The position numbers were made by a program, and so were the translations under genes. Under the pieces are notes generated by a model. The model was given only the letters and a program-made list of their open reading frames with translations. It made no database searches and was not told where the DNA came from. This document shows positions 16,266 to 24,817 of a stretch of 64,000 bases of DNA, in pieces (position 1 is the stretch's first letter; every line of letters starts with the position of its first letter). This stretch comes from Lichenicoccus sp964247695 (GTDB taxonomy: Bacteria; Pseudomonadota; Alphaproteobacteria; Acetobacterales; Acetobacteraceae), in assembly GCA_964247695.1 (NCBI GenBank), contig CAXTVI010000020.1, positions 22,610 through 86,609 on the forward strand, given 5' to 3'.

Positions 16266-18917
16266 TCAGCCGCCCGGCGACTTGCTGAACACTGCCAGCG
16301 GCTTCTGGGTGATGAACAGGTTGGCCATCGCCTCGTCCAGGGTCGGCTCCATCACCACCTTGTCGCCCGTGACCGCGATCACGCGCTTGAGCTGCGGAAA
16401 GTTCTCGCCGGCCGATTGCAGGTAGATCGGAACGATGTAGAGGAACGCGTTCTCGATCGGCGTAACGATGAGCTTGCCGCGTATCACGTGCGACCCCGAC
16501 TGGTCCCACAGGGTGAGCTGTTGCGATATTGTCGGGTCCTGGTCGATCATCGCCTCGATCTGGCTCGGACCGTAGGTCAACTTCTCCTTGGGCAACTGGT
16601 AGAACAGCTTCGAGCCGTATCCCGGGAAATCCGAACGGGCCGCCATCCAGGAGATCATGTTGTTGCGGCCCTGCGGCGTGAACGGCGTCATCAGCAGGTA
16701 CTCCAGCGTGGCGCTCCCCGGCAGCTTCATCAGCATGTAGTAGGGCTCCATCGGCGTCTGCTGTCCGCCATAGGTCTCGTTCGGCGCGACCCACAGATCC
16801 TCGCGGTTGTAGAAGACCTGGGGGTCGGTCATGTGAAAGGTCTTGTATTCGTCGGCCTGGATCGCGAACAGGTCCTCGGGATAGCGCAGATGCGCCTTCA
16901 GATCCGGCGACAGCGACGCGAGGTCCTTGAAGACCCCCGGGAATGCCCGGCTGTAGGCCGCGAGGATCGGGTCCTTCGGGTCCATGGCGTAGAACTGCAC
17001 CGACCCGTCGTACATGTTGGCGACAATCTTTACCGAGTTACGGATGTAGTTGACGTCGGCGGCGAAGCCGGCCGGATGTGGATTGGCGTACGGATAGTGA
17101 TCCGAGGTCGTGTAGGCGTCCTGGATCCAGAACATGCGGCCGTTGCTGAGCACCGGATACGGATCGGAGTCGAGCTGCAGGAACGGCGCAATATTGGTGA
17201 CGCGCCGCTGGATGTCGCGCCAGATCTGGATCCTGGTGCGCGGGCCGATGTACGATGTCAGAAGGATGTTGATGTCGCCCTGCGTCCAGGCGAACAAGGC
17301 CCGGCGCCAAAGACTGTCAAGCGGGATGCCACCGGATCCGGCGTAGCTGGTATAGACGTTGTCGTTGCCCCTTGGATAGTCGAACTCCTTTGTCCGCGTG
17401 CCGACGATCCTGTAGCCGGGCATCGTCCTGCCGTAATAGATTGCCGGTTGCGTGATGCTGAGGCCAGCGGTCGATCTCGCGGGGACGTCTTCGAGGAGAT
17501 ATTGCGGGAAGCCTCCGCCGACTGTCCTGGAGGTGAGGTTCATCACCAGGCCGTAGCCGTGCGTGAACTGCAGATACTCGTTGACCCAGGTCTGCGCCGC
17601 CTCCGGCAGCTCGCGGGACAGCTCGCGTGTCGCGAGCATCACCTGGTGATAGCCGTCAGGGAGATGGTAGCGATCCACTCCGACATTGTAGAACTCGTAA
17701 TAGAGCCGGATCGCCTGGGTCTGCTGAAACATCTGCAGCAGCGGGCGGGCATCCCACAGCCGGATGTTCTCGATCGTCTCCTGGTTGCGCGCGATGACCG
17801 CCGGCGTGAGATCGGCAAGGGCGGGGTAGGATGTCTCCTGCACGTTCGTCAGGTCATAGGCGCGGCGCGTGTAGTCGATGTAGGACTTCAGGTATGGTGT
17901 CTCGTACGCCAGTTCGCTGGGTTGGACGAGGAACTTCTGGAACAGGGTCGGGATCAGCATGACCGTGAGGACATAGATCGCAACGAAGCCGCCGCAGCCC
18001 AGCAGCATCGGCTTCAGGCGCGGCCGGACGATGTTCACCGCGAGCAGGGCGCAGGCGACCGCGGCGAGCACGACCATGCACCACAGCGCGGCGTTCGTCA
18101 GGTGCGCCGCGGTATAGCCTGCGCCGTACACGACGCCCATTGTCGAGTACACGAGCTCGTAGTGACCGAGCAGCAGCCCGATACCCCAGTCGGCGGCGAA
18201 GATCAGGAGCAGCAACGACAGATGCGATGTCGCGCGTCCGGCCAAGGCGCCGCTGTTTCCGCGGCTCCGGCCAACAGCCTGGAAATATGAATAGACGAGA
18301 ACGACCGCGCCGGCGGTCATGATGGTCAGCAGCATCACGCTGGTCTGCAGCATCTGGTAGAATGGCAGGCGGAACACGTAGAACCCGACATCGATTCCAT
18401 GCAGGGGGTCGGCAACGCCAAAGGCGCCGCCGTACCGGAAACGCAACCAGGTGTCCCATTGACCGAAGAATGCATCGGCGGCGACCCAGGCGATCATCAG
18501 GCTGGCCATGATGATACCGGAATGAAGAAGATGCGGAGTGAGTTCCAGCTCCACGGATCCCGTGGCCTTCGGAACCAGCGCTCTCGACATCAGGCTGCGA
18601 CCGGCCGGAACGCCACCGTTGAGCAGCGCCTTGCGCAGGTTCAGCCATGCGAACGTGAAGACGATGGCGAACGAAGTCGCATACATCGTCCATTGGACGG
18701 AGAGCATCGTCCAGAAGATACCGGTGTAGTGCAGCTGCCCCATCCACAGCCATTTCTCGAGATAGCCGGTCACCATGCTGACGGCGATCAGCAGGAGAAC
18801 GACGCCGGGAAGGACATACCGGGCCAGCAGGCGCAGCGTGCGTTGACGACCCGGTGGTCTCGGGTCCCGCTCGGCTTTCCTGAACGGGACCACCGGGCCG
18901 AACGCGTTCGTATCCAT
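16266..18917 (-). CDS. UPF0182 family large membrane protein
   Basis: The 883-residue protein is recognisable as UPF0182: about seven membrane helices in the first 330 residues (starting YVLPGVVLLLIAVSMVTGYLEKWLWMGQL), then a large extracytoplasmic domain with YPALADLTPAVIARNQETIENIRLWDARPLLQMFQQ and EDLWVAPNETYGGQQTPMEPYYM written in the family order. ATG 18917 is preferred because GGAG lies just upstream; a longer frame adds 18 residues. It is upstream of the proton-ATPase gene on the same strand with a 184-bp gap. No biochemical role is established for this family. Confidence 0.88.
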   Translation of the reverse strand: MDTNAFGPVVPFRKAERDPRPPGRQRTLRLLARYVLPGVVLLLIAVSMVTGYLEKWLWMGQLHYTGIFWTMLSVQWTMYATSFAIVFTFAWLNLRKALLNGGVPAGRSLMSRALVPKATGSVELELTPHLLHSGIIMASLMIAWVAADAFFGQWDTWLRFRYGGAFGVADPLHGIDVGFYVFRLPFYQMLQTSVMLLTIMTAGAVVLVYSYFQAVGRSRGNSGALAGRATSHLSLLLLIFAADWGIGLLLGHYELVYSTMGVVYGAGYTAAHLTNAALWCMVVLAAVACALLAVNIVRPRLKPMLLGCGGFVAIYVLTVMLIPTLFQKFLVQPSELAYETPYLKSYIDYTRRAYDLTNVQETSYPALADLTPAVIARNQETIENIRLWDARPLLQMFQQTQAIRLYYEFYNVGVDRYHLPDGYHQVMLATRELSRELPEAAQTWVNEYLQFTHGYGLVMNLTSRTVGGGFPQYLLEDVPARSTAGLSITQPAIYYGRTMPGYRIVGTRTKEFDYPRGNDNVYTSYAGSGGIPLDSLWRRALFAWTQGDINILLTSYIGPRTRIQIWRDIQRRVTNIAPFLQLDSDPYPVLSNGRMFWIQDAYTTSDHYPYANPHPAGFAADVNYIRNSVKIVANMYDGSVQFYAMDPKDPILAAYSRAFPGVFKDLASLSPDLKAHLRYPEDLFAIQADEYKTFHMTDPQVFYNREDLWVAPNETYGGQQTPMEPYYMLMKLPGSATLEYLLMTPFTPQGRNNMISWMAARSDFPGYGSKLFYQLPKEKLTYGPSQIEAMIDQDPTISQQLTLWDQSGSHVIRGKLIVTPIENAFLYIVPIYLQSAGENFPQLKRVIAVTGDKVVMEPTLDEAMANLFITQKPLAVFSKSPGG

Positions 18918-19136
18918 CTGAGTCGCTCCATGAACCGGATAAAGACACGCGTCGGCGATCCGTCGCCTCATGAGAGCTGGAACTACCGAAGGGGCCAGTC
19001 TCGCGCCAATATACAGTTCTGGACCGGTACGTTCTGGATCGCGAGTATCGGAATCTACTCAGCGGGCAGGCATCAATGTTGCTGCAGACGTCGCGGGCAC
19101 CCGGTTGACGGATGCATGCCGACTTTCTGCTCGAGC

Positions 19137-19151
19137 GGGCGAGACTCGCCC
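19137..19151. terminator. Small palindrome after aminotransferase gene
   Basis: GGGCGAG-A-CTCGCCC is a perfect inverted repeat 8 bp after the aminotransferase stop (minus strand). It lacks a T-tract, so it could be a weak terminator or only a GC-rich palindrome. Confidence 0.3.
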
Positions 19152-19159
19152 CTTAGGCC

Positions 19160-20287
19160 TTACGCCTTGCCCGGAACCGCGTCGACCACCCGCGCGACCT
19201 CCGCGTCGGTCAGGTCCGGATGGATCGGCAGGGCGAGGATGCGGGTCGCGAGATCCTCCGAGACCGGCAGCGTCACCCCGTCATGCTGGTCGCGATAGGC
19301 CGGCTGGTGGTGCAGCGGGCGCGGATAGTAGATTGCACTCGGCACGCCCGCCTGCCGCAGCGCCTCCTGCGTTGCGGCGCGGACGTCCGCATCCGGCAGC
19401 AGCACCGCATACACCGCCCAGGCGCTGGTGCTGTCGGGCACCCGCGCTGGCGTTGCAAGCTTGCGCGACAAACCCGCGTCATACGCGCGCGCGATCGCCT
19501 CGCGCCGGGCGAGTTCCGCGTCGAACACGTCGAGCTTGGCAAGCAGCACCGCGGCCTGCAGCGTATCCAGCCGTCCGTTCATGCCGGTGCGCAGCACCTC
19601 GTAGCGGGTCTCGCCCTCGCCATGCGTGCGCAGCGACCGGTATAGCGACGCGCGTGCCGGATCGTCGGTGAGCAGCGCGCCGGCATCGCCATAGCCGCCC
19701 AGCGGCTTCGAGGGAAAGAAGCTGATCGCGGTGGCGTCCGCCTCGCGCCCGAGCCGGCGTCCGCCCAGGCTCGCCCCGAAGGCCTGCGCGCAGTCGTCGA
19801 GCAGGAACATTCCTTCCGCGTGCGCGATCCGACGCAGTTCCACCCACGGCGCCGGCTGCCCGAACAGGTCGACGCCGACGATCGCCGCCGGTCGCAACCG
19901 GCCGGCGCGGCGCACGATCCCGATTCGCTCGCGCAGCGACGCGCAGTCGATCTGGAAGCTGAGCGGATCCACATCGACGAACACCGGCGTCGCTCCCAGC
20001 AGCAGCGGCACCTCGGCGGTCGCGGTATAGGTGAAGGCCGGCAGGAACACGGCGTCACCCGGCCCGATGCCCTCGGCCATCATCGCGATCTGCAGCGCGT
20101 CGGTGCCGGAACTGACGCCGACGCAGTCGTCCGCCCCGCAATAGGCGGCCAGCCGCTGCTCCAGCTCCCCGACCTCGGGGCCGAGCACGAACTGGCAGTG
20201 CGCCAGCACCGTTTCGAGCCGCGCCCGCAGGCCGGCCGCGATACGGGCCTGCTGCGCCTTGAGGTCGAGAAAGGCGATCGGGGTCAT
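19160..20287 (-). CDS. DegT/DnrJ/EryC1/StrS sugar aminotransferase (WbpE-like)
   Basis: PLP-dependent transaminase that makes an amino sugar nucleotide for surface polysaccharide. In 375 residues it shows the DegT family blocks SSGTDALQIAMMA, FTYTATAE, DCAQAFGA and the PLP lysine K194 in FFPSKPLGGYGDAG. GMNGRLDTLQAAVL and the C-terminal YYPRPLHHQPAY also fit WbpE/VioA-type enzymes that aminate C3 or C4 keto sugars. The ATG overlaps the upstream dehydratase stop by 4 bp (ATGA), so the two enzymes are probably made together. The exact sugar is unknown. Confidence 0.92.
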   Translation of the reverse strand: MTPIAFLDLKAQQARIAAGLRARLETVLAHCQFVLGPEVGELEQRLAAYCGADDCVGVSSGTDALQIAMMAEGIGPGDAVFLPAFTYTATAEVPLLLGATPVFVDVDPLSFQIDCASLRERIGIVRRAGRLRPAAIVGVDLFGQPAPWVELRRIAHAEGMFLLDDCAQAFGASLGGRRLGREADATAISFFPSKPLGGYGDAGALLTDDPARASLYRSLRTHGEGETRYEVLRTGMNGRLDTLQAAVLLAKLDVFDAELARREAIARAYDAGLSRKLATPARVPDSTSAWAVYAVLLPDADVRAATQEALRQAGVPSAIYYPRPLHHQPAYRDQHDGVTLPVSEDLATRILALPIHPDLTDAEVARVVDAVPGKA

Positions 20288-22368
20288 AAGGCAGTCCTTT
20301 CGGCGCGGCTCACCGGCATCGCCCGCTGGGGGAGCACCGGCGCCGGGTCGGGCAGCGCGCCGTCGCGGTTGTGCGCGAACTCGGGCACCAGGGTCTGCAG
20401 CAGGCGGATCGCGGTAGCCGTGTCGCTGCTCCGGCAGGCGGTCTCGATCGCATCGATGGTGCTGCCCACCGCCAGCAGGTCGGCGGTCCGCGGGGTGGCC
20501 ATCAGCAGGCCGGGATGGCTGGTCGGCACCGGCGGCTCATGGCCGTGGAACAGCTCCTCGATCAGCTTCTCGCCCGGGCGCAGGCCGGTATAGCGGATCG
20601 CCACGTCCTCGTCCGGCCGCAGCCCGGCGAGGCGGATCATCTGGCGTGCGAGATCGACGATCTTCACCAGCCGGCCCATATCGAGCACGAAGATGCCGCC
20701 ATCGCGCAGGCGGGACGCGGTGCCGTCACCGATCCCCGAGCGCGCGGTGCCCAGCACGCTCGCCTGCAGCACCAGCCCGACCGCCTCCGGCACGGTCATG
20801 AAGTAGCGCTGCATGTCGGGATGCGTCACGGTCAGCGGGCCGCCGCGCTCGAGCTGGCGCCGGAACAGCGGCACCACCGAACCGTTGCTGCCGAGCACGT
20901 TGCCGAATCGCACCGTCACGCAGCGCATCGTTCCGGCCGCTTCGGGCGCCAGCTCCGCCAGGCCCTGCTCCCTCCCGTCCTGCTCGAGATGGCGCGCCCG
21001 GATGTCCAGCGCCTGGCAGTACATCTCGGCGGCGCGCTTGGACGCTCCCATCAGGCTGCTCGGGTTGACCGCCTTGTCGGTCGAGATCAGCACCATAGCC
21101 CGGGCGCCGGCGCGGGCCGCGGCATCGGCCACCTGCCGGGTGCCGACGATGTTGGTGAGCAGCCCCTCGACCGGGTTCAGCTCGACCATCGGGACATGCT
21201 TGAGGGCGGCGGCATGGAACACCAGCTCGGGCCGGTACGACTGGAACACGCGGTCGATGCGCCGGGCGTCGCGCGTGTCGGCGATCACCGCGACGCGCTT
21301 CACCTGCGGCACCGTCTCGCCGAGCTCGAGGTCGATCTGCCAGAGCGCGAACTCGCCGTTGTCGACCAGCACGAGCTGCTCCGGATCGAGCGAGGCCACC
21401 TGCCGCGCCAGTTCGGATCCGATGCTGCCGCCCGCTCCGGTCACCAGCACCCGACGCCCGCGCACCAGCCCCGCCATGCCGTCGCGGTCCAGCGGCACCT
21501 GCGGCCGGTTGAGCAGCTCCTCGATCGCCACGGGGCGCAGCTCGACGCGCGCCGCCGGTGCCAGCGTGGTCGGGTTCGGCGCCCGCCGCACCGCGATGCC
21601 GCGCGCATCCGCCGCCTCGATCAGGGCGGCCAGGTTCTCGCCGCGGAAGTCCGGCTCGGTCACCACCAGCGCACGCGGGGCGCGCCCGGCGGCGGCCAGG
21701 CGGTCGAGCACCAGGCCCGCATCGCGCACCGTGCCAAGGATGCTGTGGCCGCGTATGCGCCGGCCCGCCTGGTGGGTGCCGAGCGCCAGCAGCCCCAGGA
21801 TGCGCAGCGGCGAGGAGCGGTCGCGGCCGATGGCGCGCAGGAACAGGTCGGCCGGCTCGTCGGCGCCGACGAGCAGCACCGGCTGCACCTCCTCGGCGGA
21901 CAGCCGCACGCGCTTGGCCTGCGACAGACGGTAGACGATGCGCAGGCCCCCGAGCATGAGCAGCAGTACCATCGCGTGGATCACCGGGAAGGTGACGCTG
22001 GGCAGCGGATAGCCGGTGACGTGGAACAGCAGCGCGAACAGCGCGGCACTCAGCACCGAGCCGCCGGCGATGCCGAGCAGGTCGGCGATCCCGGAGAAGC
22101 GCCAGTATTGCTGAGGCATGCGGAAGGGCGCGCCGCCGACCAGCAGGGTGATGGCGCCGCTGGCCAGGAACCACAGCGGATGGATCAGGCCGCCACGCGG
22201 ATCGGCCAGGTAGCGGGCGATCGGCGCGGCGGCCGCGGCGAACGCGCCATCCAGCGCCATGTTGACCAGGATGCGGTTCGCGGCACGCATGCGCGCCGAC
22301 CGGCGCGGTGCGACCGGACCGGGAGGCAGCATGGGGTCCGGCGTTGGGGCGGGGCGTTGCGAGGCCAT
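20284..22368 (-). CDS. FlaA1/WbpM/CapD-type nucleotide-sugar 4,6-dehydratase (membrane-anchored)
   Basis: Long-form SDR of 694 residues, probably a UDP-HexNAc 4,6-dehydratase of O-antigen or capsule synthesis. Four N-terminal membrane helices (residues about 33-145) precede a CoA-binding-like domain (PVLLVGADEPADLFLRA) and the catalytic SDR domain, with TGAGGSIGSEL at 310-320 and STDKAVNPSSLMGASKR. The Met before the catalytic Lys, in place of the usual Tyr, is characteristic of WbpM/FlaA1 enzymes. RFGNVLGSNGSVVP and TGLRPGEKLIEEL follow. The ATG at 22368 leaves 48 bp to the divergent transferase gene. Confidence 0.92.
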   Translation of the reverse strand: MASQRPAPTPDPMLPPGPVAPRRSARMRAANRILVNMALDGAFAAAAAPIARYLADPRGGLIHPLWFLASGAITLLVGGAPFRMPQQYWRFSGIADLLGIAGGSVLSAALFALLFHVTGYPLPSVTFPVIHAMVLLLMLGGLRIVYRLSQAKRVRLSAEEVQPVLLVGADEPADLFLRAIGRDRSSPLRILGLLALGTHQAGRRIRGHSILGTVRDAGLVLDRLAAAGRAPRALVVTEPDFRGENLAALIEAADARGIAVRRAPNPTTLAPAARVELRPVAIEELLNRPQVPLDRDGMAGLVRGRRVLVTGAGGSIGSELARQVASLDPEQLVLVDNGEFALWQIDLELGETVPQVKRVAVIADTRDARRIDRVFQSYRPELVFHAAALKHVPMVELNPVEGLLTNIVGTRQVADAAARAGARAMVLISTDKAVNPSSLMGASKRAAEMYCQALDIRARHLEQDGREQGLAELAPEAAGTMRCVTVRFGNVLGSNGSVVPLFRRQLERGGPLTVTHPDMQRYFMTVPEAVGLVLQASVLGTARSGIGDGTASRLRDGGIFVLDMGRLVKIVDLARQMIRLAGLRPDEDVAIRYTGLRPGEKLIEELFHGHEPPVPTSHPGLLMATPRTADLLAVGSTIDAIETACRSSDTATAIRLLQTLVPEFAHNRDGALPDPAPVLPQRAMPVSRAERTAL

Positions 22369-22416
22369 CACCGCCGCCCTATAGCCCAGCCGGTCCTGAC
22401 CTAGAAGGGAGCGGAG

Positions 22417-23451
22417 ATGCGTCTTGTCCCCGCAGCCGGCCTGCCGCCGTCGCTGCTGGTGCCCCTCTGCGTGGCAGGCCTGCTGATCTCGGCGGCCGTG
22501 GTGCGGCTGATGATCCGGGTCGGCGTGCTGGATCGTCCGGGCCACCGCAGCGCCCATGTGCGGCCGACCCCGAAGGGCGGCGGCGTCGGCCCGGTGCTGG
22601 CGCTGCTGCTACTGCTGCCGGTGGCGCTTATGCTCTCATCGGCGAGCGCTGCCACTTGGTGGCGGGCGGCGCTTCTGCTGCTGGGGGTGGCTGTGCTGGC
22701 GGTGGTCTCGTGGCTGGATGACCTGCGGCAGTACAGGCCGCTGGTCAAGCTCGCGGCCCAGGCTGGATGTGCGGCCGTCGTGGCGGCGGCGATCGCGCCG
22801 CCGGCTAGTCCCCCCTGGCCGCTGGTGATCGGCTTCGGCTGGCTGATGTTCGTCACCAACGCCCTGAACTTCATCGATGGCCTCAACGGACTGGCCGCCG
22901 GGAGCATGGCGCTCTGCGGGCTGGCCCTCGGCCTGGACACCGGCAATCCGATGGGCGCTTGCCTCGGGCTGCTGCTCTGTGCCGGCCTGCTCGGTTTCCT
23001 GCCGTGGAACTACCCGCGCGCCCGGATCTTCCTCGGTGATGTCGGCAGCCAGGGCCTCGGGCTGGCCATCGCCGCCTGTGCACTCCTGCATTGGCGGCAC
23101 GATGTCTCCGCCTCCGGACTGCTGGCCGGCCCGTTGCTGCTTGCAGGGGTGTTGTACGACGTCGGTTTTACGCTGTGCCGCCGCGCGCTGCGCGGCGAGC
23201 GGCTGTCGGAAGCGCATCGCGGCCACTTGTACCAGATTGCGTTCCGCTCCGGCGTTCCGGCCTGGCTGGTTGCCGTTGTACATTGGGCGTTCGTTCTGTG
23301 GGGCGCCACCCTGACGCTGGCATTGCAAGCCGGCGATCCCTGGAAAGCCTCCTTCGTCGGCAGTGCTCTCGCAGCGTCTCTGCTACCGCAGGCTGCCTGG
23401 ACCCTTCTGGTGATCGTGCGGGTGCGCCATCACCCGGTCGGGCACTGGTAG
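22417..23451 (+). CDS. Undecaprenyl-phosphate glycosyl-1-phosphate transferase (WecA/WbpL-like, GT4)
   Basis: Starts polysaccharide repeat-unit synthesis by moving a sugar-1-phosphate onto undecaprenyl phosphate. The 344-residue polytopic protein has the MraY/WecA motifs: HVRPTPKGGGV, the aspartate pair in VSWLDDLRQ, NALNFIDGLNGLAAG and IFLGDVGSQGLG, then a C-terminal HRGHLYQ block in the last cytosolic loop. It has about ten membrane helices. It is divergent from the WbpM-type gene. The dehydratase, aminotransferase and this enzyme together suggest a lipid-linked 6-deoxy amino sugar such as FucNAc or QuiNAc. Confidence 0.9.
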   Translation: MRLVPAAGLPPSLLVPLCVAGLLISAAVVRLMIRVGVLDRPGHRSAHVRPTPKGGGVGPVLALLLLLPVALMLSSASAATWWRAALLLLGVAVLAVVSWLDDLRQYRPLVKLAAQAGCAAVVAAAIAPPASPPWPLVIGFGWLMFVTNALNFIDGLNGLAAGSMALCGLALGLDTGNPMGACLGLLLCAGLLGFLPWNYPRARIFLGDVGSQGLGLAIAACALLHWRHDVSASGLLAGPLLLAGVLYDVGFTLCRRALRGERLSEAHRGHLYQIAFRSGVPAWLVAVVHWAFVLWGATLTLALQAGDPWKASFVGSALAASLLPQAAWTLLVIVRVRHHPVGHW

Positions 23452-23468
23452 CCCGCACCCGGCTTGGC

Positions 23469-23505
23469 GCCGCCCGGATCATGCGGGCCGCATGATCCGG
23501 GCGGC
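23469..23505. terminator. 37-bp perfect palindrome, bidirectional terminator
   Basis: Two 18-base arms (23469-23486 and 23488-23505) are exact reverse complements around a single G. The hairpin begins GCCGCCCGGATC and lies between two convergent genes ending at 23451 and 23517. It lacks a long T-run, so it may act as a hairpin terminator or as transcript-end protection for both genes. Confidence 0.6.
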
Positions 23506-23516
23506 TGCATCTAAGA

Positions 23517-23984
23517 TTACTCCGAGAGCTTGAGCTGGATGCCCTGGGCGGCGCCGGAGAGACGGGCGCCCTTGCTGACGTCGTCGATGCGGATCTCGAC
23601 GCCGTTGCCGTTCTTCAGGACGCGGCCGCCGATGCCGTTGCCGAGCGTCGCCTCGCCGTCGGCGGCGGCGTAGGTCCCGTCGAAATCATGCAGATGGCGC
23701 AGGTGATAGACGCGGCCGTGCCCGGTCACGCTCGAATAGCCGACCGCCGCCACGTCCACGCCCTTGACGCTGAAATGGTAGTCGCGGCCGTGGAAGCGCA
23801 GCACGCCGTCGCCCCAGGTATAGCCGATGCCGACATCGGCGGCCTTCGCGGTGATGGTCACGTGGCCGGCAACCGGGCCTGACGCGCCGGGATCACGCGC
23901 AGCCAAGGCCGGCCCGGCGAGGACAGGCGCCGCGAGGACTGGCAGGGAGAGAGCGAGACCGGCAGCAAGAGCGGCGAACCGCAT
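23517..23984 (-). CDS. Small exported protein, unknown function
   Basis: A 155-residue protein with a clear signal peptide (MRFAALAAGLALSLPVLAAP, cleavage near residue 25-30). The mature part is beta-rich, with GYTWGDGVLRFHGRDYHFSV, VYHLRHLHDFDGTY and a C-terminal NGNGVEIRID block. This pattern is shared by small exported proteins of proteobacteria whose role is not known to me. ATG 23984 is supported by AGGAAAGGA upstream; an ATG 21 bp earlier would add seven residues. It is probably monocistronic. Confidence 0.75.
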   Translation of the reverse strand: MRFAALAAGLALSLPVLAAPVLAGPALAARDPGASGPVAGHVTITAKAADVGIGYTWGDGVLRFHGRDYHFSVKGVDVAAVGYSSVTGHGRVYHLRHLHDFDGTYAAADGEATLGNGIGGRVLKNGNGVEIRIDDVSKGARLSGAAQGIQLKLSE

Positions 23985-24249
23985 GGGTGGATCCTTTCCT
24001 GGCATGGAGACGCGGCACCAGCTTGTGATGCGCTCACTCTATAACATCGCTCGAGAACCAGCCTGGTTGCAGGACGGCCGCGGGGCCATGGCGGCCCCAT
24101 CCGCCGGTCATGCCAGGACCGCCGCCAATTGCTGGGGAGCAATGCGGGGCGTGGGAGCGCTGAGATGGGCAGTTTGCGACGCTACCGTGCTCCGCATCCC
24201 GCTTGCGCGGAACACGTGGCACGAGGTTCAGGACAGAGGCAGGCTCGGA

Positions 24250-24639
24250 TCAGCCGGCGCGGCGGGATCCATGCTCTGCGGCGTGGCCACCCTTGCGAGC
24301 GACGCTTGAGGCCTCGGTCATAATCGAGCGCAGTTCGCGCAGGTAGGCCGCGCCCTTGAGGGTGCGCTGCACCAGGATGGAACGGCGATCCATCGGGTCC
24401 ACCTTGCGGCGGGCGAGGTCGAGTTCACCGAGACGGTCGAGGGCGCGTGTGATCGCCGGCTTCGAGACGTTCAGCTCTGCGGCAAGACCGCGGACCGTGT
24501 GCGCGCCCTCCTGAAGATAGCAGGTCAGGAACACACCAAGCTGACGGGCCGACAAGTCCGGACCGTCGCGACGGACCATGGACACGACTGTATCACGCAG
24601 AGTCCCAACAAGCTGATCTGACGATGAGGGTTGCGGCAC
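24250..24639 (-). CDS. MarR-family transcriptional regulator
   Basis: A 129-residue winged helix regulator. DLSARQLGVFLTCYLQEGAHTV, the recognition helix AELNVSKPAITRALDRLGELDLA and the wing PMDRRSILVQRTLKGAAYL follow the MarR plan. Both dimerisation ends are short, and the C-terminus is a basic tail (RKGGHAAEHGSRRAG), so it is at the small end of the family. It lies 178 bp beyond the aminopeptidase gene on the same strand, and the AT-rich gap between them probably holds its promoter. Target and ligand are unknown. Confidence 0.8.
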   Translation of the reverse strand: MPQPSSSDQLVGTLRDTVVSMVRRDGPDLSARQLGVFLTCYLQEGAHTVRGLAAELNVSKPAITRALDRLGELDLARRKVDPMDRRSILVQRTLKGAAYLRELRSIMTEASSVARKGGHAAEHGSRRAG

Positions 24640-24817
24640 CTTTTAATCCTTTCTTCAACGACACGACCGATAATCCGGTGGGTCTGACTGCATTCGAAGC
24701 GAGGGCAGGCCGCAACGGCGCCCGTACCCAAAAGCGTTAACAAGATCGTAACAGCTACCTTTATAGACACGGAAATTGATTTGGTTCAGTCCCGATTACG
24801 TTACCAAGCCAATTCGG
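24640..24817. other. AT-rich upstream region of the MarR gene
   Basis: This gap is unusually AT-rich for the window. It contains two direct copies of GTTACC 17 bp apart (24800 and 24817, the second running into the aminopeptidase stop) and GTTAAC and GTAAC close together near 24737-24752. A MarR autoregulatory site is plausible, but no clear palindrome was found. Confidence 0.3.

Noticed and set aside
24082..24098. GGGGCC and GGCCCC inverted repeat with 5-nt loop upstream of the small exported protein
   Set aside because: Short, GC-only, and expected by chance in 70% GC sequence.
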